This document shows, one piece after another, positions 52,751-61,738 of a DNA stretch of 64,000 bases. Position numbers and translations under genes: made by a program. The notes under the pieces were generated by a model. That model saw nothing but the letters and a program-made list of their open reading frames with translations. It did no database searches and had not been told where the DNA came from. Every line of letters starts with the position of its first letter. Position 1 is the first letter of the stretch. This stretch comes from Lepidurus packardi (Eukaryota; Arthropoda; Branchiopoda; Notostraca; Triopsidae), in NCBI GenBank assembly GCA_023053545.1, contig JAKZAN010000157.1, positions 1 through 64,000 of the forward strand. The letters are read 5' to 3'.

Positions 52751-54820
52751 TAATTCAGTCCGTAAAGAATTAATTCAGTGCGTAAGGAATTAATTCAGTC
52801 CGTAAGGAATTAATTCTGTCCGTAAGGATTTAATTCAGTCCGTAAGAAATTGATTCAGTCCGTAAGACATTAATTCAGTCCGTAATGGATTAATTAAGTC
52901 CGTAATGAGTTAATTCAGTCCGTATGAAATTAATTCAGCAAGAAAGGAATTCAATCAATCCTAAAGAATTAATTCAGTCCGAAAGGAAATAATTCAGTCC
53001 GTAAGGAATTAATTCAGTCCGTAAGGAATTAATTCAGTCCGTGAGGAATTAATTAAGTCCGTAAGGAATTAATTCAGTCCGTAAAGAATTAATTCTGTCC
53101 GTAAGGAATTAATTCAGTCCGTAACGTATTAATTCAGTCCGTAAGGAATTAATTCAGTCCGTAAGGTATTAATTCAGTCCGTTAGGTATTAGTTCAGTCC
53201 GTAAGGAATTAATTCAGTCCGTATGAAATTAATTCAGTCCGTAAGGAATTAATTAAGGAATTAATTCAGTCCGTAAGGAATTAATTCAGTAAGAAAGGAA
53301 TTAATACAGTCCGTAAGGAATTAATTAATTCCGTAAGGAATTAATTAAGTCCGTAAGGAATTAATTCAGTCCGTAAGGAATTAATTCCGTCCGTAAGGAA
53401 TAATTCAGTCAGTAAGGAATTATTTCAGTCCGTAAGGAATTAATTCAGTCCGTAAGGAATTAATTCAGTCCGTAAGGATTTAATTCAGTCCGTAAGGTAT
53501 TAATTCAGTCCGTAAGGAATTAATTAAGTCCGTAAGGAATTAATTAAGTCCGTAAGGAAATAATTCAGTCCGTAAGGAATTAATTCATTCCGTAAGGAAT
53601 AACTTCAGTCCGTAAGGGTTTAATTCTGTCCGTAAGGATTTAATTCAGTCCGTAAGGTATTAATTCAGTCCGTTAGGTATTTATTCAGTCCGTAAGGAAT
53701 TAATTCAGTCCGTAATGAATAAGTTCAGTACGTAAGGAATTAATTCAGTCCGTAATGGATTAATTATGTCCGTAATGAATTAATTCAGTCCGTAAAGAAT
53801 TAATTCAGTGCGTAAGGAATTAATTCAGTCCGTAAGGAATTAATTCTGTCCGTAAGGATTTAATTCAGTCCGTAAGAAATTGATTCAGTCCGTAAGACAT
53901 TAATTCAGTCCGTAATGGATTAATTAAGTCCGTAATGAGTTAATTCAGTCCGTATGAAATTAATTCAGCAAGAAAGGAATTCAATCAATCCTAAAGAATT
54001 AATTCAGTCCGATAGGAAATAATTCAGTCCGTAAGGAATTAATTCAGTCCGTAAGGAATTAATTCAGTCCGTGAGGAATTAATTAATTCCGTAAGGAATT
54101 AATTCAGTCCGTAAAGAATTAATTCTGTCCGTAAGGAATTAATTCAGTCCGTAACGTATTAATTCAGTCCGTAAGGAATTAATTCAGTCCGTAAGGTATT
54201 AATTCAGTCCGTTAGGTATTAGTTCAGTCCGTAAGGAATTAATTCAGTCCGTATGAAATTAATTCAGTCCGTAAGGAATTAATTAAGGAATTAATTCAGT
54301 CCGTAAGGAATTAATTCAGTAAGAAAGGAATTAATACAGTCCGTAAGGAATTAATTAATTCCGTAAGGAATTAATTAAGTCCGTAAGGAATTAATTCAGT
54401 CCGTAAGGAATTAATTCCGTCCGTAAGGAATAATTCAGTCAGTAAGGAATTATTTCAGTCCGTAAGGAATTAATTCAGTCCGTAAGGAATTAATTCAGTC
54501 CGTAAGGATTTAATTCAGTCCGTAAGGTATTAATTCAGTCCGTAAGGAATTAATTAAGTCCGTAAGGAATTAATTAAGTCCGTAAGGAAATAATTCAGTC
54601 CGTAAGGAATTAATTCATTCCGTAAGGAATAACTTCAGTCCGTAAGGGTTTAATTCTGTCCGTAAGGATTTAATTCAGTCCGTAAGGTATTAATTCAGTC
54701 CGTTAGGTATTTATTCAGTCCGTAAGGAATTAATTCAGTCCGTAATGAATAAGTTCAGTACGTAAGGAATTAATTCAGTCCGTAATGGATTAATTATGTC
54801 CGTAATGAATTAATTCAGTC
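52750..54820. repeat. 1,030-bp tandem duplication
   Basis: Markers spaced exactly 1,030 bp: 'gtgcgtaagg' (52,778 and 53,808), the composite variant 'cagcaagaaagg' (52,931 and 53,961 for the monomer carrying it), 'aattcagtcagtaagg' (53,402 and 54,432) and 'gtaagggttt' (near 53,617 and 54,647). The length is 52 monomers minus 10 bp, which equals one composite (1), one 12-bp monomer (8) and one 1-bp-deleted monomer (1). The unit shares 'gtaacgtatt' and 'gttaggtattag' with 17-21 kb. Confidence 0.86.
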
Positions 54821-55703
54821 CGTAAGGAATTAATTCAGTCCGTAAGGAATTAATTCAGTAAGAAAGGAATTCAATCAATCCTAAAGAATTAAATCAGTCC
54901 GTAAGGAAATAATTAAGTCCGTAGTGAATTAATTAAGTCCGTAAAGAATTAATTCAGTCCGTAAGGAATTAATTCAGTCCGTAAGGAATTAATTCAGTCA
55001 GTAAGGAATTAATTCAGTCCGTAAGGTATTAATTCAGTCCGTAAGAAATTAATTCAGTCCGTAAGGAATTAATTCAGTCCGTAAGGAATAAGTTCAGTAC
55101 GTAAGGAATTAATTCAGTCCGTATGAAATTAATTCATTCCTTAAGGAATTAATTAAGGAATTGATTCAGTCCGTAAGGAATTAATTCAGTCCGTAAAGAA
55201 TTAATTCAGTGCGTAAGGAATTAATTCAGTCCGTAAGGAATTAATTCTGTCCGTAAGGATTTAATTCAGTCCGTAAGAAATTGATTCAGTCCGTAAGAAA
55301 TTAATTCAGTCCGTAATGGATTAATTAAGTCCGTAATGAGTTAATTCAGTCCGTATGAAATTAATTCAGTAAGAAAGGAATTCATTCAATCCTAAAGAAT
55401 TAATTCAGTCCGAAAGGAAATAATTCAGTCCGTAAGGAATTAATTCAGTCCGTAAGGAATTAATTCAGTCCGTGAGGAATTAATTAAGTCCGTAAGGAAT
55501 TAATTCAGTCCGTAAAGAATTAATTCTGTCCGTAAGGAATTAATTCAGTACGTAACGTATTAATTCAGTCCGTAAGGAATTAATTCAGTCCGTAAGGTAT
55601 TAATTCAGTCCGTTAGGTATTAGTTCAGTCCGTAAGGAATTAATTCAGTCCGTAAGGAATTAATTCAGTCCGTAATGAATAAGTTCAGTACGTATTGGAT
55701 TAA
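54820..55703. repeat. single-copy stretch of the 16-21 kb-type family
   Basis: This repeats the order of markers seen at 52.6-53.2 kb and at 20.1-21.4 kb ('gtcagtaagg', 'gtgcgtaagg', 'gtaacgtatt', 'gttaggtattag', then 'aataagttcagtacgtattgg'). It ends at the foreign 36-bp insert. It holds one composite near 54,858 and another near 55,370 with the variant 'ggaattcattcaatcc'. Confidence 0.73.
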
Positions 55704-55739
55704 ATGCTTTTATTATAATTTTTTTTATAGTTATGCCTA
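55704..55739. other. 36-bp T-rich insert foreign to the satellite
   Basis: Everywhere else in the window 'cgtattggat' is followed by 'taattaagtccg'. Here 36 bp are inserted between 'taa' (55,701-55,703) and 'ttaag' (55,740 on). The insert starts atgctttt, has a run of eight T in the middle and ends ttatgccta. It contains no monomer-like sequence, no clear terminal inverted repeat and no clear target duplication beyond the ambiguous 'ta/tta' at its edges. It is the longest stretch in the window with mixed, non-monomer sequence. Filler DNA from end-joining at a break, or the remnant of an insertion, are both possible. Confidence 0.85.
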
Positions 55740-57860
55740 TTAAGTCCGTAATGAATTAATTCAGTCCGTATGAAATTAATTCAGTCCGTAAGGAATTAAT
55801 TAAGGAATTAATTCAGTCCGTAAGGAATTAATTCAGTAAGAAAGGAATTAATACAGTCCGTAAGGAATTAATTCAGTCCGTAAGGAATTAATTCAGTCCG
55901 TAAGGAATTAATTCAGTCCGTAAGGAATTAATTCAGTCCGTAAGGAATTATTTCAGTCCGTAATTAATTAATTCATTCCTTACGGAATTAGTTAAGTCCA
56001 TAAGGAATAATTTCAGTCTGTAAGGATTTAATTATGTCGGTAATGAATTAATTCAGTCCGTAAGGAATTAATTCAGTCCGTAAGGAATTAATTCAGTAAG
56101 AAAGGAATTCAATCAATCCTAAAGAATTAATTCAGTCCGTAAGGAAATAATTAAGTCCGTAAGGAATTAATTCAGTCCATAAGGAATTAATTCAGTCCGT
56201 AAGGAATTAATTCGGTAAGAAAGGAATTCAATCAATCCTAAAGAATTAATTCAGTCCGTAAGGAAATAATTCAGTCCGTAAGGAATTAATTCAGTCCGTA
56301 AGGAATTAATTCAGTCCGTAAGGAATTAATTAAGTCCGTAAGGAATTAATTCAGTCCGTAAGGAATTAATTTAGTCCGTAAGTAGTTAATAAAATCCGTA
56401 CGGAATTAATTCAGAACGTAAGGAATTAATTAAGTACGTAAGGAATTAACTAAGTCCGTAAGGAATTAATTCAGTACGTAAGGAATTAATTCAGTCCGTA
56501 AGGAATTAATTCAGTCAGTAAGGAATTATTTCAGTCAGTAAGGAATTATTTCAGTCCGTAAGGAATTAATTCAGTCCGTAAGGAATTAATTCAGTCCGTA
56601 AGGATTTAATTCAGTCCGTAAGGTATTAATTCAGTCCGTAAGGAATTAATTCAGTCCGTAAGGAATTAATTCAATCCGTAAGGAATTAATTAAATCCGTA
56701 AGGAATTAATTCAGTCCGTAAGTAATTAATAAAATCCGTACGGAATTAATTCAGACCGTAAGGAATTACATAAGTACGTAAGGAATTAATTCAGTCCGTA
56801 AGGAATTAATTCGGTAAGAAAGGAATTCAATCAATCCTAAAGAATTAATTCAGTCCGTAAGGAAATAATTCAGTCCGTAAGGAATTAATTCAGTCCGTAA
56901 GGAATTAATTCAGTCCGTAAGGAATTAATTAAATCCGTAAGGAATTAATTCAGTCCGTAAGTAATTAATAAAATCCGTACGGAATTAATTCAGTCCGTAA
57001 GGAATTAATTCAGTCAGTAAGGAATTAATTCAGTCCGTAAGGAATTAATTCAGTCCGTATGAAACTAATTCAGTCCGTAAGGAATTATTTAAGGAATTAA
57101 TTCAGTCCGTAAGTAATTAATTCAGTCCGTAAGGAATTATTTCAGTCCGTAATTAATTAATTCATTCCTTACGGAATTAATTAAGTCCGTAAGGAATTAA
57201 TTCAGTAAGAAAGGAATTCAATCAATCCTAAAGAATTAATTCAGTCCGTAAGGAAATAATTAAGTCCGTAAGGAATTAATTCAGTCCGTAAGGAATTAAT
57301 TCTGTCCGTAAGGATTTAATTCAGTAAGAAAGGAATTAATACAGTCCGTAAGGAATTAATTCAGTCCGTAAGGAATTAATTCAGTCCGTAAGGAATTAAT
57401 TCAGTCCGTAAGGAATTAATTCAGTCCGTAAGGAATTATTTCAGTCCGTAATTAATTAATTCATTCCTTACGGAATTAATTTAGTCCGTAAGGAATTAAT
57501 TCAGTAAGAAAGGAATTCAATCAATCCTAAAGAATTAATTCAGTCCGTAAGGAAATAATTAAGTCCGTAATGAATTAATTCAGTCCGTATGAAATTAATT
57601 CAGTAAGAAAGGAATTAATTCAGTAAGAAAGGAATTAATACAGTCCGTAAGGAATTAATTCAGTCCGTAAGGAATTAATTCAGTCCGTAAGGAATTAATT
57701 CAGTCCGTAAGGAATTATTTCAGTCCGTAATTAATTAATTCATTCCTTACGGAATTAGTTAAGTCCATAAGGAATAATTTCAGTCTGTAAGGATTTAATT
57801 ATGTCGGTAATGAATTAATTCAGTCCGCAAGGAATTAATTCAGTCCGTAAGGAATTAATT
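55740..57860. repeat. mosaic monomers, inverted-monomer-rich
   Basis: Immediately after the insert the sequence resumes in register with the family of 24-26 kb: 'gtaatgaattaattcagtccgt', 12-bp monomers, inverted monomers (55,978; 57,167; 57,466; 57,745) and the 'ttatgtcggtaatg' signature. Composites of both the 'cagtaagaaagg' and 'cggtaagaaagg' types are frequent. No other sequence is present. Confidence 0.75.
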
Positions 57861-60800
57861 CAGTAAGAAAGGAATTCAATCAATCCTAAAGAATTAAATC
57901 AGTCCGTAAGGAAATAATTCAGTCCGTAAGGAATTAATTCAGTCCGTAAGGAATTAATTCAGTCCGTAAGGAATTAATTAAGTCCGTAAGGAATTAATTC
58001 AGTCCGTAAGTAGTTAATAAAATCCGTACGGAATTAATTCAGACCGTAAGGAATTAATTCAGTACGTAAGGAATTAATTAAGTCCGTAAGGAATTAATTC
58101 AGTCCGTAAGGAATTAATTCAGTCCGTAAGGAATTAATTCAGTCAGTAAGGAATTATTTCAGTCCGTAAGGAATTAATTCAGTCCGTAAGGAATTAATTC
58201 AGTCCGTAAGGATTTAATTCAGTCCGTAAGGTATTAATTCAGTCCGTAAGGAATTAATTCAGTCCGTAAGGAATTAATTCAGTCCGTAAGGAATTAATTC
58301 AGTCCGTAAGGAATTAATTCAGTCCGTAAGGAATTAATTCAGTCCGTAAGGAATTAATTCGGTAAGAAAGGAATTCAATCAATCCTAAAGAATTAATTCA
58401 GTCCGTAAGGAAATAATTCAGTCCGTAAGGAATTAATTCAGTCCGTAAGGAATTAATTCAGTCCGTAAGGAATTAATTAAATCCGTAAGGAATTAATTCA
58501 GTCCGTAAGTAATTAATAAAATCCGTACGGAATTAATTCAGACCGTAAGGAATTAATTCGGTAAGAAAGGAATTCAATCAATCCTAAAGAATTAATTCAG
58601 TCCGTAAGGAAATAATTCAGTCCGTAAGGAATTAATTCAGTCCGTAAGGAATTAATTCAGTCCGTAAGGAATTAATTAAATCCGCAAGGAATTAATTCAG
58701 TCCGTAAGTAATTAATAAAATCCGTACGGAATTAATTCAGACCGTAAGGAATTACATAAGTACGTAAGGAATTAATTCAGTCCGTAAGGAATTAATTCAG
58801 TCAGTAAGGAATTAATTCAGTCCGTAAGGAATTAATTCAGTCCGTATGAAATTAATTCAGTCCGTAAGGAATTAATTAAGTAATTAATTCAGTCCGTAAG
58901 TAATTAATTCAGTCCGTAAGGAATTATTTCAGTCCGTAATTAATTAATTCATTCCTTACGGAATTAATTCAGTCCGTAAGGAATTAATTCAGTCCGTCAG
59001 GAATTAATTCAGTAAGAAAGGAATTCAATCAATCCTAAAGAATTAATTCAGTCCGTAAGGAAATAATTAAGTCCGTAAGGAATTAATTCAGTCCGTAAGG
59101 AATTAATTCTGTCCGTAAGGATTTAATTCAGTCCGTAAGGTATTAATTCAGTCCGTAGTGAATTAATTAAGTCCGTTAGGAATTAATTAAGTCCGTAAGG
59201 TATTAATTCAGTCCGAAAGGAATTAATGAAGTCCGTAAGGAATTAATTCATTCCGTAAGGAATTATTTCAGTCCGTAATTAAATAATTCATTCCTTACGG
59301 AATTAATTAAGTCCGTAAGGAATTAATTCAGTCCGTAAGGAATTAATTCAGTAAGAAAGGAATTCAATCAATCCTAAAGAATTAATTCAGTCCGTAAGGA
59401 AATAATTCAGTCCGTAATGAATAAGTTCAGTACGTATTGGATTAATTAAGTCCGTAATGAATTAATTCAGTCCGTATGAAATTAATTCAGTCCTTAAGGA
59501 ATTAATTCAGTAAGAAAGGAATTAATACAGTTCGTAAGGAATTAATTCAGTCCGTAAGGAATTAATTCAGTCCGTAAGGAATTAATTCAGTCCGTAAGGA
59601 ATTATTTCAGTTCGTAATTAATTCATTCATTCCTTACGGAATTAGTTAAGTCCGTAAGGAATTATTTCAGTCCGTAATTAATTCATTCATTCCTTACGGA
59701 ATTAGTTAAGTCCATAAGGAATAATTTTTTTTTTTTTTTTTTTTTTTTTTGTCCGTAAGGAATTAATTCGGTAAGAAAGGAAATCAATCAATCCTAAAGA
59801 ATTAATTCAGTCCGTAAGGAAATAATTCAGTCCGTAAGGAATTAATTCAGTCCGTAAGGAAATAATTCAGTCCGTAAGGAATTAATTCAGTCCGTAAGGA
59901 ATTAATTCAGTCCGTAATTAATTAATTCAGTCCGTAAGGAATTAATTCAGTCCGTAAGGAATTAATTCAGTCCGTAAGGAATTAATTCAGTCCGTAAGGA
60001 TTTAATTCATTCCGTAAGGTATTAATTCAGTCCGTAAGGAATTAATTCAGTCCGTAAGGAATTAATTCAGTCCGTAAGGAATTAATTCGGTAAGAAAGGA
60101 ATTCAATCAATCCTAAAGAATTAATTCAATCCGTAAGGAAATAATTCAGTCCGTAATGAATAAGTTCAGTACGTATTGGATTAATTAAGTCCGTAATGAA
60201 TTAATTCAGTCCGTATGAAATTAATTCAGTCCTTAAGGAATTAATTCAGTAAGAAAGGAATTAATACAGTCCGTAAGGAATTAATTCAGTCCGTAAGGAA
60301 TTAATTCAGTCCGTAAGGAATTAATTCAGTCCGTAAGGAATTAATTCAGTCCGTAAGGATTTAATTCAGTCCGTAAGGTATTAATTCAGTCCGTAAGGAA
60401 TTAATTCAGTCCGTAAGGAATTAATTCAGTCCGTAAGGAATTAATTCAGTCCGTAAGGAATTAATTCGGTAAGAAAGGAATTCAATCAATCCTAAAGAAT
60501 TAATTCAGTCCGTAAGGAAATAATTCAGTCCGTAAGGAATTAATTCAGTCCGTAAGGAATTAATTCAGTCCATAAGGAATTAATTCAGTCCGTATGAAAT
60601 TAATTCAGTCCGTAAGGAATTAATTAAGGAATTAATTCAGTCCGTAAGTAATTAATTCAGTCCGTAAGGAATTAATTAAGGAATTAATTCAGTCCGTAAG
60701 TAATTAATTCAGTCCGTAAGGAATTATTTCAGTCCGTAATTAATTAATTCATTCCTTACGGAATTAATTAAGTCCGTAAGGAATTAATTCAGTCCGTAGG

Positions 60801-61738
60801 GAATTAATTCAGTCCGTAAGGAATTAATTCAGTAAGAAAGGAATTCAATCAATCCTAAAGAATTAATTCAGTCCGTAAGGAATTACATAAGTACGTAAGG
60901 AATTAATTCAGTCCGTAAGGAATTAATTCAGTCAGTAAGGAATTAATTCAGTCCGTAAAGAAATTAATTCAGTCCGTATGAAATTAATTCAGTCCGTAAG
61001 GAATTAATTAAGGAATTAATTCAGTCCGTAATTAATTAATTCATTCCTTACGGAATTAATTAAGTCCGTAAGGAATTAATTCAGTCCGTAAGGAATTAAT
61101 TCAGTCCGTAAGGAATTATTTCAGTCCGTAATTAATTAATTCATTCCTTACGGAATTAGTTAAGTCCATAAGGAATAATTTCAGTCTGTAAGGATTTAAT
61201 TATGTCGGTAGTGAATTAATTCAGTCCGTAACGAATTAATTCAGTCCGTAAGGAATTAATTCAGTAAGAAAGGAATTCAATCAATCCTAAAGAATTAATT
61301 CAGTCCGTAAGGAAATAATTAAGTCCGTAAGGAATTAATTCAGTCCATAAGGAATTAATTCAGTCCGTAAGGAATTAATTCGGTAAGAAAGGAATTCAAT
61401 CAATCCTAAAGAATTAATTCAGTCCGTAAGGAAATAATTCACTCCGTAAGGAATTAATTCAGTCCGTAAGGAATTAATTCAGTCCGTAAGGAATTAATTA
61501 AGTCCGTAAGGAATTAATTCAGTGAGTAAGTAGTTAATAAAATCCGTAAGGAATTATTTCAGTCCGTAAGGAATTAATTCAGTCCGTAAGGAATTAATTC
61601 AGTCCGGAAGGATTTAATTCAGTCCGTAAGGTATTAATTCAGTCCGTAAGGAATTAATTCAGTCCGTAAGGAATTAATTCAGTCCGTAAGGAATTAATTC
61701 AGTCCGTAAGGAATTAATTCAGTCCGTAAGGAATTAAT
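57860..61738. repeat. ~3.88-kb higher-order repeat, copy 1
   Basis: Marker pairs include 'gaccgtaag' (58,042 and 61,921, offset 3,879), 'tccgcaagga' (58,681 and 62,540, offset 3,859), 'ttcgtaagga' (59,531 and 63,410, offset 3,879) and the first base after the poly(T) tract (59,751 and 63,631, offset 3,880). Offsets change by whole monomers: copy 2 gains one near 62,830 and loses two near 63,700. The base length 3,879 equals 195 monomers minus 21: eleven composites (11), four 12-bp monomers (32), a 1-bp insertion near 60,960 and the extra 21 bp of the T tract. Confidence 0.84.
59725..59750. repeat. poly(T) tract, 26 T
   Basis: Twenty-six uninterrupted T lie between 'ccataaggaataa' and 'gtccgtaagg'. 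In sibling monomers the same place reads 'ataatttcagtctg', so the tract replaces 'tttca' and adds 21 bp. It most simply arose by slippage expansion of the local TTT with loss of 'ca', or by capture of an A/T homopolymer such as a poly(A) tail. No retroelement body is attached and the monomers on both sides are normal. Confidence 0.93.

Noticed and set aside
55704-55739. Promoter (TATA-like) or transposon remnant in the 36-bp insert
   Set aside because: It is A/T-rich, so TATA-like strings arise by chance; there are no terminal inverted repeats, clear target duplication or downstream gene.
59725-59750. Retrotransposon insertion at the poly(T) tract
   Set aside because: No element body, no target-site duplication and normal monomers on both sides; only the homopolymer is present.
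59725-59750. Pol III terminator or rho-independent terminator
   Set aside because: The T run has no tRNA-like or 5S gene upstream and no GC-rich stem; the context is satellite only.
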